Part shown: positions 47,979 through 59,279 of the stretch, piece after piece | How positions within the stretch are numbered: position 1 is the stretch's first letter | Layout of the letters: each line of letters begins with the position of its first letter | DNA from: Anodontia alba | Taxonomy: Eukaryota; Mollusca; Bivalvia; Lucinida; Lucinidae | NCBI GenBank assembly: GCA_964016985.1 | Contig: OZ024826.1 | Span: forward strand, 58,356,235 to 58,420,234 | DNA: 64,000 nt | Direction of reading: 5' to 3' | Made by a program: the position numbers and the translations under genes | Notes under the pieces: generated by a model | Databases searched by the model: none | Told to the model about the DNA's origin: nothing | The model's input: the letters and a program-made list of their open reading frames with translations, nothing else

Positions 47979-47999
47979 CTGAAAAAAAGAAAGCAAACA

Positions 48000-48316
48000 T
48001 TTTTGTTATATGTCAGCATACTCAAGCAGCATGAAACAATTTATAATAACTTTCCCATGTGAGTACTGCAGAGGACTATGTCTAAATACCATTTGTTGCT
48101 GATGCACAATTTCAACCATTTTTTATCCCCACACTTTTTCAAAAAGCAATGGGGATAATGTGAATGCCTCTGTCCGTCTGTATGCCCATTTGTCATGCTA
48201 TCTCCTCCTAAACAACTGGGCAGAATTTAACCAAACTTGCTACATGACTTCTCCACGTGGTAAGGGTGTGCAACAGCAACATTATTTTTTCACTTCTCTC
48301 TGCTTAGTGGTTAAAG
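48000..48316. other. No recognised gene; M1 flank
   Basis: Pyrimidine-rich sequence upstream of exon 2 and a short repeat-like segment (GGGGATAATGTGAATGCCTC). No first NARS2 exon seen. Confidence 0.5.
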
Positions 48317-48597
48317 CATCATGAAAACATACCTATATAATTTTGACCCCCTTAAACCCCACTTTTATATGGTAAAACTGGGGTTTACAGGGGTATACAT
48401 TATTTTCCTTATTTCTGCTCAAAAACATAGATTGTGGGTACTCGTTAGAACCGCCTCGCCGAGGCGGTTCTAACGATACACACAATCTATGTTTTGAGCA
48501 GAAATATGAAAAAAATATCAGAATTTTTTATCTGAAAATTTTCATTTTTTTGGTGGTAAAATTTTCAATATATTTGAATAGGCGTGTTTTCGTAATG
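48317..48597. mobile_element. M1 MITE, full copy
   Basis: CATCATGAAAACATACC to GGCGTGTTTTCGTAATG, 281 bp; core ACCGCCTCGCCGAGGCGGT. Confidence 0.88.
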
Positions 48598-48718
48598 GGC
48601 ATTTGCGATGGCATGCCATCGACTGCATGATCTAGTTTTTTTTATACAAACATGTCCTTTTATATATATTTGTCACTAATCTGTGTCAAATAATGCTAGT
48701 GCATTGAATCTTTCTTTC

Positions 48719-48985
48719 TTTCTTGTTTGAGTTTGTTTGTGTTGTTTGATATCACATCAACCCTTGTGGGTCATTTTGTGTTGTCTCCTAGAGAACGGGC
48801 AAAAAAGGACACAAGAGCTTGCAGATTGGAAGAAAGAGAAATAGAAGAGGATGAGGAAAAACAAATAACAATGCACAAACAGATCAAATATGAACATGCC
48901 TCCTTTCCCCACTTGTTGCAAGAACAGTTATGCCTTACCCATCCTATCAACCAACTTTCTTTCTTTCTACTTTGACTCCAATGAC
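48719..48985. repeat. Dispersed repeat paired with 15775-16075
   Basis: TCAACCCTTGTGGGTCATTT and TGTTGTCTCCTAGAGAACGG, then a GA-rich tract and TTGCAAGAACAGTTATGCCT. Confidence 0.6.
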
Positions 48986-49309
48986 CTTATTTGACCTTTA
49001 CAGTGGTAGAAGTAAGCCAGTGGAAACAAAATGCCTGGGGGACAACCTACAGCTAAAATCAACTTGTCCCCCATGACTTAAATTTTACTTACCCTCAGAC
49101 AAAAAAAATATGAGCCACCATGTGTGATTACCAACAAAGTGACATTCAACTGGTGAGGATTAATATCAACAATTTGTAGGAAGACTCTGTGTCTGATAAT
49201 CAAGGATCCATAGGCTTTTATGAACCAGAGTTTCCTGGGAAACAGCTGCTCTACCATATTTTTTTTTCTTTTGCTTAAAAGATATAATATGAAGGGAAGA
49301 GGTTGAATA

Positions 49310-49500
49310 GCTATATTTTGAGTTGATTTGCACTTCCCTGCAATACTCTATCCCATTCTACCCTACCCTCCTGCTAACCCACCCTACCCTACAGGATAGG
49401 CCAGGGTAGAAGGGCAGGGTAAGATGAGAGCAGGGTATGGGTGGAAATAGTTTGGTGGGGTGAGATTGGGGTGGGTTGGGTTAGGGAATGATTCAGGGCA
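49310..49500. repeat. CTACCC/GGGTAG palindrome, third copy
   Basis: CACTTCCCTGCAATACTCTA, CTACCCTACCCTCCTGC ... GGGTAGAAGGGCAGGGTAAG, as at 11145 and 12185. Confidence 0.75.
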
Positions 49501-49574
49501 ACGCATCATTAGAATCTGTCTGCCATCATTTACTGACCTCAGTATGTAAATCACTCGCACATCTTTCAACTACA

Positions 49575-49800
49575 TTTTAAGTTAGAGTTAGTATAGAGCT
49601 TGGTCACTGACAGTTAGGGTTAGTTAGGGTTAGTTTGGGGTTAGGTTAATTGAGGGTTCATAATTAGCATACCTATATCTGGAATATTTACAGACGGTTA
49701 GGGTAAGATTAGGTTGCGGACATATTCTAAAGGTGCTCCAATAATAATAATACCGGTAATAATAATAATAATGATAATAATAATAATAATAATACCCATA
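49575..49800. repeat. GTTAGGGTTA stretch and AAT microsatellite
   Basis: 49608-49700 has GTTAGGGTTAGTTAGGGTTA with interruptions. 49740-49795 is AATAATAAT with two interruptions. Confidence 0.85.
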
Positions 49801-50049
49801 ACTGATCAATAATCTTATAACCACATTATTCCCATTTAGGAATTTGTTATTTATTTAACCATTTAATAAAAAGAGAGCCATGCATGGGCCACTATGCTCA
49901 CCAGAGCTCAAGTGGGCGAGCAAGTCCGCTTCTGCAAACTTTACCCTTAAATTGCACTCAGAACTTGCACTTTGTACTTTCAAAGTTCTGCTTCTCAGTA
50001 TTTAAATTTTGATTAAGTTGCTTTTTTTTTCATATCTAAAATAGGTCGG

Positions 50050-51284
50050 GTCAACCAATGATCACCATTAGAATAAACCTGGTAAAGCCAGAGTCCCCAG
50101 TGCTGCATACTAAGTTTCCAGGTCTTTGGCCTTTCAAGTCAGAAGAAAATTTTCAAGGGGTTTTTACCATGTACATGTATGAGATTGGGAACATCTCGAT
50201 CATTTGACCAAAATTCCATGAACAAACATTCATAGGGGCTCCACATGTAATTTGGTTTCAATCAGCCCAGCAGTTTTAGAGGAGAAGATAAAAATACTGA
50301 ACATGAGGCATCCAGGACAAAGGTTAGTAAATGACCTTGACCTTTGGTATCATAAAAGTTCATTTAGGTGACTGCATACATGTATATCAACTTTGAATGT
50401 CACAGGCTATAATAGCCACATAAATCCAGTTTTGCCTTTTTCCCATACAAAAACCTAAGTGACCAAATCTGACCTTTCTATAAAATGGGCCAAGGTCAAC
50501 CAAGGGTCATCATTTGAATAAACTTGGTCATGGTCATTGGCCATTCGGATCCTGAGAAGAAAATTTTCAAAGGTTTTCACCATATATGGGCATGGCAGCC
50601 ACCTTTATCATGTGACCCAGACCCATAAACAAACTTTCATTCCCCATCCAACAGAGGCTCCATATGCAACATGGTTTCAATCAGCTCGGCAGTTTTAGAG
50701 AAGAAGAAGATGAAACTACTGAATCATAGGCATTTGGGAGAAAGGTCAATAAATGACCTTGACCTTTGGTATTTATGAAAAATCGTTGGATTTAGCTGAT
50801 TGCAAACATCAACTTCGAAATTATATGCTACAATAGCTTCAGAAAAATCCACTGTTTGCCGTTTTTCCATACTGAAGCCCAAGTGACCAAATTGGACCTT
50901 CCTGTAAAATATGTCGAGGTCAACCAAGGGTCATCATTTGAACAAACTTGGTAGAGCCAGAGTTCCTAATGCTGCATATGAAGTTTCAAGGTAATTGGCC
51001 ATTTGGTTCCTGAGAAGGAGATTTTCAAAGGTTTTTACCATATATGGGCAAGGTGGCCATCTTGGTCATGTGACCTAGACATAATGAACAAACTTCTGTT
51101 CCCCCACCCTATGGAGGCTCCACATGTACATTTGCAATTTGGTATCAATGGGCCCAGTTGGCCCCAGTGGTTTCAGAGGAGACATTGTTTGAAAATGTTG
51201 ATGCCAACATCAACGCCAACGTCGCATGATGGAACACTGATTATCCTTTTAGCTCCCCAGGAGCCTTCGGCTGTGGTGAGCTAA
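50050..51284 (+). repeat. 495-bp-family element with about three units and hairpin-CTAA end
   Basis: Units near 50050, 50455 and 50880 contain CCAAGGTCAACCAAGGGTCA / GAGGTCAACCAAGGGTCATC, TTTTACCATATATGGGCA, GGCCATCTTGGTCATGTGAC and GGCTCCACATG. Then GATGCCAACATCAACGCCAA, hairpin AGCC-TTC-GGCT (51262-51272) and GTGAGCTAA to 51284. Confidence 0.8.
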
Positions 51285-51289
51285 AAAGC

Positions 51290-52420
51290 ACAAAAATGCT
51301 TTGGGAAAGTGCTAAAAAATAACAAGAGCAAAGAAAAATATTTAGAACATTCCTTGAACTAAGGAGTTATAAAAGCATTTTATGTACTGCCCTACGGTGA
51401 AACAGTCCAGCACAGATTGTCTCCAGGTACAGTCTACAGGTACGGTACCATACACGGAGACTGTGGATCTAGGGATGTGGTATCAGTCAATTATGAAAGA
51501 CAAGACCGAGCTGCCAAGCAGAGCCTAAAAAACCGAGTCTGATATAATAGTTTCATGCCTTGTTTTTCTCTTAGAAAATTTCACACCCATCTTCCCGACT
51601 ATTACCCTATCAAAGTCGGGTTACTGGGGTATTGCATTTCCATATGTTTCTGATGACTCAGACCATAAAACTCTGCCCAGATGCCAATAAAATGATGCTC
51701 TGTTATGCAATTAGTTAATTAATACTGATAAGACAGTTAACTAGAAACCCCCACACAAAATTCTTAATTTATATAAAACACAATGAAGTACAGTAAAACC
51801 TGTCTTAAAAGCTACCTGTATTAAGCAACCACCTGCCTTTAAAGGCCACTTTTTCAGGTCCCATGAAAGAAAAATAAGGGTAAATTTATCTGTATAATGT
51901 AAGCACCTGTCTTAAGCAACCACTTTCTGGCTTTCCCAAAGATGCTTGCTTACCACAGGTTTGACTGTAGCTCAAAACGGATTCTAAAACCTGCATCTGC
52001 ATGAAAAATTAATCAAATTACACATTTTAAACGGTTTTCTATGTTGAAAAATAAAGATTTTAAGACTATATAATTACAGTGCAGGGAACCAGAGTTATCA
52101 GAGAAAAGTAGTCTCCCAGGTAAATCTGGTAATACCACCTGTTGTGAACAGACTCATTAATGTAAGAGAGTCGAGAGCAGTAGCCATAAAACATCTGGTT
52201 GAATTATCAGTTGAGCATGAATTTTTTTGCCACTTTTTTTCTAAGAGAAAAACTTGTCATGTTCTTGTGTTTGTTCAAACGAGTTCAAGATACTTTTTTT
52301 CTTTTAATCTTATATTAAAAAGTGATTATATAAATTTTAATTGTGAATACAGCATTTTACATGCATGTTTTGTTAAGGGGGATTTTGAAGTAGTGAAGCA
52401 AGATATTGGAGCCTTCTGAG
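51290..52420. other. No recognised gene; contains a short repeat
   Basis: 51790-51970 resembles a dispersed repeat (ACAGTAAAACCTGTCTTAAA ... AAGCACCTGTCTTAAGCAAC ... CACAGGTTTGACTGTA). The rest shows no gene or known element. An open frame at 52144-52419 has no recognised similarity. Confidence 0.5.
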
Positions 52421-52424
52421 ACAG

Positions 52425-54480
52425 ATTTCTATCTGAGGACCCTTACTACAAGCCAGTTGAAAACTGGAACCAGTTCAAGGAACCCATGGTCATGAAGAAG
52501 AATATCCCTCAGAAAAAGATTACTTCTAGATGGAATCTGCCCTGGTTGACTCCTGAAATCAAGAGACTTTGTCATAAAAAGAAAAGAGCTTGGGATGCAG
52601 GCAGACACAATAGAAACAGCCATTCTTGGAAACGCTACTTAAAACTCAGCAAACTTGTCAAGAAATCTTTGGAAGACTCTCACAGAACATATATCGACAA
52701 TATCCTGAACACCAGTGTCAACGAAGACCCAAGAAATTCTATTCTTACATCGAACAAAAGAAATCTGGACAAAGCAATATCCCAGTTCTGAAGTCTGACG
52801 ACAAGCTTATCAGTGACCCAAAAGAAGTAGCCAAAGCCTTGAACTCACAGTATACTTTGCAGTTCACCAGAGAACCAAGTGGTCTCCTCCCATGTGTTGA
52901 AGGACAGCCAGTAACACCTATGCCAGAAATAGTGTTCACTGCACCAGGAATTGAGAAGATACTCAGTAACATCAATCCAGCTAAAGCCTCCAGCCCAGAT
53001 CTCATCCCAGCAAGGATTCTCAAACTGGCAGTGATGATTTTTGCACCATATTTCAACAGTGTTACAACACCAGTGAAGTACCTCTCAACTGGCAATAGGC
53101 CAATATTACAGCTGTTTTCAAAAGAGGACACAGGACAAACCCAGCTAACCAAAGAACCATATTGCTCAATTGTATTGCCTGTAAGTCTATGGAAAACATA
53201 GTCTATAGCCAGATACTTGACAGCCACAACATACTTGTTGAATTCCAATATGGTTTCCATTTGGGTCACTCCTGTGAAACCCAATTACTTAACACTACAA
53301 GCCACTTATCTGCTGATTCTCGATTTTAACAAGGCATTCAATACCATGCCTCATCGTAGACTACTCCACAAACTACAGCACTATGGGGTTACAGGAAGGA
53401 CTAACAAGTGGATCCAGTCTTGGCTATGCCACCATCAGCAAAAGTTGTTCTTGACGGCTCTGCATCCTCTGACTCTCAAGTCATTTCTGGCATTCCGCAG
53501 GGCGCAGTACTTGGCTCACTAGTGTTTCTGCTCTATGTCAACGATATTGGCACCAAGGTACCACCTCTGACCTCCATCAAGCTATTTGCTGATGACTGTC
53601 TTCTCTACAGAACCATCAACAGTGTTGCCGATGAAGAACAGCTCCAACAGGATTTAAATACCATGGTTGAGTGGTCCAACACATGGCTAATGAGGTTCAG
53701 TGCTGCAAAATGTCATCTGCTCAAGATGACAAGACAGAAAAAAACCCTACCAACAAAGTACACTATCAACAGCATCCAACTCCAATAAGTCAGCCGTCAT
53801 CCCTACCTTGGTCTGGAACTCACTTCTAACCTTTCCTGGAGAACTCATATCAGCAATATCACAAGAAAAGCTGAGAAAACTCTCAACCTTCTCCGATGGC
53901 ATTTCTATGGCTGTAATCAAGAAGTCAAGTCACAGGCTTTTACCTCACTAGTGCATCCACGTCGAATACTCCTCATCAGTTTGGGACCCTCACTACAAAC
54001 AAGACATTTTGGCAGTAGAAAAAATTCAAAGAAAGGGTGCCAGATTTGTCACTGGAATTTAATCATATATGGAAAGTGTTACATCCATGCTTGATGACCT
54101 TCAGTGGCCTCCACTTCAACAATGGAGACAAAGAAAAGACTTACAGACTACTACAAAGTAACAAACGACCTCTCTTAAGTCACTATCCCAGAATATGTCA
54201 AACCTTCCTCTGGCCACACAAGAACACATGACCTAGCCTACGTACAGCTTCGGGCCAATTATGAACAATATAAGAACAGCTTCCTGCCTCAAACAATCAG
54301 AGAATGGAATTCACTCTACCAGACCTTGCGCATGCAGCATCTGTGGACCAGTTCATTGTCCGTCTACAGAGCTACACCTTCTAGACAGTACAGCCCATGA
54401 TGTTTTTAATTGTAAAATATGATGCTTTTAACCTCTTGCTGACGTCACTTGCCCATGCTGCTTACGCCCTGGGAAGTACT
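52425..54480 (+). pseudogene. LINE (jockey/CR1-type) reverse transcriptase relic, 5'-truncated
   Basis: Pieces in order, in shifting frames: linker before the RT (SRWNLPWLTPEIKRLCHKKK at about 52530), SDPKEVAKALNSQY, GIEKILSNINPAKASSPDL (53000), RT motif A (LDFNKAFNTM, 53325), KWIQSWLCHHQQK, motif B (SGIPQGAVLGSLVFLLYVND, 53485), FADD box (53585), then YLGLELTSNLSW, RKAEKTLNLLR, and the C-terminal REWNSL-like and HAASVDQFIVRLQSY. No endonuclease domain is present. At least four frame changes. FADD in place of YADD is common in such LINEs. Confidence 0.9.
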
Positions 54481-54489
54481 AAAGTAGAA

Positions 54490-54937
54490 GTACATGTATG
54501 GTAATACGGGCATGGCCAACGTTGCCATAGGCAAAGTTGGCCTGCACGCCTAAAGTTAACACACATGAAACTCACCTCTGTGTCCTGCCCATGTCTCTCA
54601 GCTGATCTATGCCAAAGTTGCCAATCTCACAACCCCAATCTCACGAATTGAAAACTGGCGAGAAACAGAATGATTCACCTGGTGCTTTCATCTCAGTTCA
54701 TCAGAAGCATATATCAGATACTATAACTCAAAGTGTCTGCTGATAATAGTAACGCTACAGAACCAATCAGATTTTGACACTGTATTATGGAAATTATTTT
54801 TATCTCGGACCCATCAATACCCAGACTGGTAACTATAGTGCTAAATACCTATTTTATCGATATGATGATGTCGTGGCTATGATTTTACCGGTTACCGGGT
54901 TTCATCTGGAATGTGCGAAAATCAATCAAGTAGAAAG
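54490..54937. other. No recognised feature
   Basis: Flank of the LINE; one GGCAACGTT/AACGTTGCC-like pair, otherwise nothing seen. Confidence 0.45.
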
Positions 54938-55697
54938 TGATAATTATCCGCAATAAACAACCACATATAAGTGTTATTTGTGAACAATACATCAACCATC
55001 ATGAAAAGTTTGTACTATATAGACGTAATTGTTTTTTAACTACATTTGTTGAATATTGGTCACATACTGGAGTTCCCAAACACTGTTTTGTGAATGAAGC
55101 CCTTCGTCGAAGAAAAATGGCGACCATTGTTGAACTGTACTCGCATTAGTAGAGCCTGTTAATGCACATCCTCGTTAAAATCAGTTATAAATTAAACTTA
55201 TTCAGGAAAAAAAAACTAGCTTTGTTTTCAAAGTTGTTTTATGAGCATATTATTTTTATACCTACTTCAATGCCAAGTGAAATATCAGCTGGTGAAAATG
55301 TCAATTTCTCGAATTTGACCAATAATTATCCGCGATAATGAACCTCATATAAGTGTCATCTGTGAACAAAACATTGCTTATCATTCAAATTAAATACTAT
55401 GTAATTATTTGTTTTTTAACCATATTTGTTGAATATTGATCACACATATTACAAATTTCGATGGAGTTTCCAAACACTGGTTTGTGAATGAAGCTATTCG
55501 TCGAAGAAAAAATGGCGACCATTGTTGAATAGTACTAGCATTAGCAGAGCCTTTTAATGCTTTTTCTTGCTAAAATCAACTATAAACCCAACTTATTCAG
55601 AAAAAACTAGCTTTGTTTTATTGCTTTATCAGTATATTATTTTCATAACCGTAATAGAAATTTGAAAAGTAGACTGTGAAAATGTCGATTCTCTCGA
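54938..55697. repeat. Tandem duplication of a 380-bp unit
   Basis: Units 54938-55319 and 55320-55697 share TGATAATTATCCGC / CCAATAATTATCCGCG, TTTTTTAACTACATTTGTTG, TGAATGAAGC...TTCGTCGAAG, AAATGGCGACCATTGTTGAA, AAAACTAGCTTTGTTTT and TCTCGAATTTGACC. Confidence 0.85.
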
Positions 55698-55699
55698 AT

Positions 55700-56540
55700 T
55701 TGACCCACATTTTCTAAAACGAGTATGTGTAAAATTCGGCGATTATCTATGTTAAAAGGAATCAGTTGAATAAAATGTTATTAACATATAACGGACCCAA
55801 GATGGCTTTATTCGCAGTTTTGCACTTCCGGTTGCCTCGTTTTGACTTTGTCCCTATCAGATACCCTAGTTACAATGAAAACAAATGAGTGCCGTGCATT
55901 ACCTGTAATGAATCATATATGTAAACAATTCATTCACTTGCTAAATTCATTCAACCTGTTATCTAAAATATTTTATTTATGAAAATGTCATTGCTTTATA
56001 GTTGTTTTTACTAAATTTAGCGCCATTTTAGAGGCAAAATAGTGTTTTATTTGTTCATATTCAGATACAGTCAGCTGCCTATCTAATAGCATTAATGTAC
56101 GGGCTTGTTTTTTTTTTTGTTTTGTTTTTTTGTTTGTTTCTTTTTTTTTTAATTTTGTATGCACGGATCTATTTTTATGACAGATCATTATTTTTTAATA
56201 AAAAAAATCCAGTACATAATTACATATTACCTTAGATTTGATCAGTAAATTGGTAGTCAATAAACTGACCTAGACTACTCCTTTTTCACCTGCCTAAAAT
56301 GTCCGTGAGGGCTGATGGCAGTATGTAGAGAAGAAAAAGACGATTAAAGAAGTTGGAATGTACTGGGTTGAGGGAGAATGTAGAAAATGGGTGGAAGTAA
56401 GAAAAGATAATTGAGAAAGGAGAGGGAATGGGAGATAGGCGGTTGGGTAGGAGAAAGGAGAAAAGAATTTGGAGAAAGGAGGACGATATGAAATAAAGGC
56501 AAAAAAAAAAAAAAATGGGAGAAAGGAGACAAGGGTCTCA
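55700..56540. other. No recognised gene; T- and GA-rich tracts
   Basis: Contains a T/G-rich tract (56106-56155) and a purine-rich tract (56330-56530) whose minus-strand open frames are low complexity. Confidence 0.5.
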
Positions 56541-56549
56541 CCAATGGCT

Positions 56550-57450
56550 ATATTTGTTAAGCTCAACATCAGAAGGTTTGTTTAGTTTGGTAACTGTCGA
56601 TCAGTGAAGTTTGGTATCTTGGGAGAAATGTTGATCGACTTAAGTTGTTAAGTTGACAACTGGTTGGTGTGTTAAGTTTCATCTGTTTGTCAATTGAGTT
56701 TGGTAACTTGGGGGGGAATGTCGAACGACTTAAAGTCTTTAAGATCAATACCGGTCGGTGTGGTAGTTATGTTGGATAGGCTTGGTATCTTTGGAGAAAT
56801 GTTGATCAACTTTTGTTAAAATCAATATCGGTTGGTGTGTTTTGTTGCTATCTGAATTAAGTATCTTGAGGGGATGTCATTCGACTAAAGCTGTAAAGTT
56901 CAACACTAGCTGGTTTGTTTGGTAGGTGCGTCATCTGCATCTGGTATATTGGGAGAAATATTGAGAGGCTAAAGTTGTTAAATTCAACACTGGCTGCTGT
57001 ATTTATTTTTATTTGGTGGGTTTGTCACCTGAATTTGGTATCGTGTGTGTGTGTATGCACGGTGGTGGTGGGGTGGTAACACTAGCCGGTGTGTTTGGTA
57101 GTTTGGTAGGTGTGTCATCTGCCTTTGGTATATTGGGAGAAATGTTGATCAGCTAAAGTAGTTAAATTCAACACCGCTGCTTTATTTATTTTTTATTTGA
57201 TACGTGTGTCACCTGAATGGAATAGTGATCGGCTTAAATTCAACACCGGTCGATGGGTTTTCCCAGCCAGCATTCTTTATAAATCTGTAACCGGTCAATA
57301 CCGGCCCGCTATAGATTTATACAGAATACTCACTGTTTTGGTATCTTTGGAGGAATGTTGATCGGCTAAAGTTGTTAAGTTCAACATCAATCAGTGTGTT
57401 TAGCAGGATTTCTTGGGAGGAATGATGATTGGCTAAACCTTTTTCTTTCA
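56550..57450. repeat. Degenerate 80-110-bp tandem repeat
   Basis: TTTGGTATCTTGGGAGAAAT and GTTGATCG(A/G)CTTAA recur about eight times, with TTCAACACCGGTCGGTGTG between them. A GT/GGTG run sits at 57043-57075. Confidence 0.8.
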
Positions 57451-57454
57451 ACAC

Positions 57455-58385
57455 CGACATTGAACTAGGACTGGTACAGTGGAGATATTTCAATAAATAT
57501 TCTAAGCTATCTACATAGTTTAGTTTCCCAAAAAACTTCTAGTAAAATAGTAGATTATAATACTCATTTAGAATTGCTTTTAGGCTAAGGACCAATCGCA
57601 GGCCCTGATGAGCAGTTGTCATTTTGCATTACACCATTCTGACTCCGACAGTAACCTCAGTAGAATAATCAATGCCTGAAGCCAATGTAAACTTGTATGA
57701 TCTGCAAGGTTAGGTGTAAAATCAATGATACATTTGGTATTTATAATAACACAAAATTGTTATATTCCTATATACATTTACCTTTAAAGGATATTTATCT
57801 TCGGATTATTTTACCTTTGTGTCATTATCGAACATTAAAATGACGGAAGATTTCCTAGCAATCGCCTTGTCAGGCGCTAGAAAAGTAGGCAATGTATCAA
57901 TACTTATACAATCAATGATACTGTAAGTGATAATTTAGAGAAAGTAAAATGATAATTTCAATGTAAACAACTCAGAATCGAACAGTAAATCACTATCTTT
58001 TATCGAGGATAAGATTTGTTTTAGCGAGCATCCATTACCAGTAATGCTTACTAGCGATCTGTTTACACTGTTGTCAGGTATTTGGATCACCACTGCTTTT
58101 TCAGTAGGCGCCAATATTCATGATGTCACGGTGGTTTCCCGAATTGCTTTATAATAATTTTAACTGGCTTAACTAAAAATAAATGTGTTTAATACTAGTT
58201 TAATATGGGTGGAGTTTTGCAAAATATAGATTCCGAACAGTTTATACACATTTTTTTCTACACTCGTTTACAACTTCCATTTCAATAATTGAAGCAACTG
58301 CATGTTAAGAACCCATGACTGTTAACATTTATTGTGTGGGAAGTATAGACTAAGCTTTTTTTGTGTGAAAGCTTACAGTTTGTTT
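57455..58385. other. No recognised feature
   Basis: About 900 bp without clear repeat. A plus-strand ATG at 57842 opens 28 codons ending at a GTAAGTG, which looks like a short first exon but has no other support. Confidence 0.4.
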
Positions 58386-58389
58386 TAAA

Positions 58390-58600
58390 GTCAAATACAG
58401 TACAAGTTTCGCGAAGGTTATATCGTTCGTGCTCCACGATAAAAATTTTTGCTCGTTAGCGCGAAACAAGCGTGGGATGAGCGTGGGTTTAGCACGGGTT
58501 TTGCGCGAAGCGTGAAGAATGGAACGCGAGGTTACGTAATCGTAGCGCGAAACGTATTACTGGCACGAGCGTGACAAGCGTGGAAAGGATTAACGACAGT
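58390..58600. repeat. CpG-dense segment with GCGCGAAAC/CGTG motifs
   Basis: Far richer in CG than the surrounding sequence: GCGCGAAACAAGCGTGGGAT, TTTTGCGCGAAGCGTG, GTAGCGCGAAACGTATTAC. Short internal repeats suggest an element rather than a simple promoter. Confidence 0.55.
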
Positions 58601-58916
58601 AGTAAAATATTTCTATCACAGGTGAGTCTGTGAATAAAGATCAATTCACGGTACTTTTGCAGTAGATTTTGATCCAGAAGTTCTCATTCTGTTGACAGAA
58701 AACCACAGCACAATAAATAAAATTGCACATTATCTACATGTATGTGTGGACGCGCAACCTGAGCCGAGTCTTCCTTGTTTTATATCATTTCACTTATTTG
58801 TGATCTCAATGCCTACGCGACAAATACAAATTGTCCGTCCGGAAATTGAGATTCCCCTTCAACTTAATTTATGTCCAGTCGGGGAAGTATTTCACAATCT
58901 GGCAATAAAATGTTTC

Positions 58917-58943
58917 TTTTTTTTTTTTTTTTTTTTTTTTTTT
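58917..58943. repeat. T homopolymer
   Basis: About 27 T in the middle of a plus-strand open frame that is therefore not credible. Confidence 0.95.
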
Positions 58944-59279
58944 GCTAGAGGTTTAGATGAGTTATTGCATATGCAACCAGCATGTACAGCCCGACGTTAA
59001 CCGGAGTTCCTTGGTGTAATTTGACGAAATACCTGGCCGATTTTTATTTATTTGTTTTTCCATCATATAGTACAGTCAGCGTGGAGGTTATATCGTCCAT
59101 TCTCATGCGGATGCGTAAGTTGATCTGAGTCTGCACTAGTCGCAAAAGTCTCATTGTACCAAATGAGTTTTCCCAATCGCCGCACTCCGTGTCCCCAAAA
59201 ATTAGGTTCATTCCCTTGTTCTCTTAAAATATTTACCAAAGTTGCAATGATACGCCACCAGACGACGACACACAATTCT

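Noticed and set aside
49605..49700. Interstitial telomere sequence (GTTAGGGTTA)
   Set aside because: Only three to four TTAGGG-like words with interruptions; too short and degenerate to claim telomeric origin.
52140..52235. NARS2 exon 1 candidate on the minus strand ending CAACAG/GTGGTA
   Set aside because: It opens with an ATG but ends in phase 2, incompatible with the phase-0 start of exon 2.
52745..53284. Minus-strand open frame of 179 codons
   Set aside because: Antisense shadow of the LINE reverse transcriptase relic.
56280..56330. NARS2 exon 1 ending ALTDILGR at a GTGAAA
   Set aside because: The upstream frame is low complexity, has no start codon with a plausible targeting peptide, and the donor is poor.
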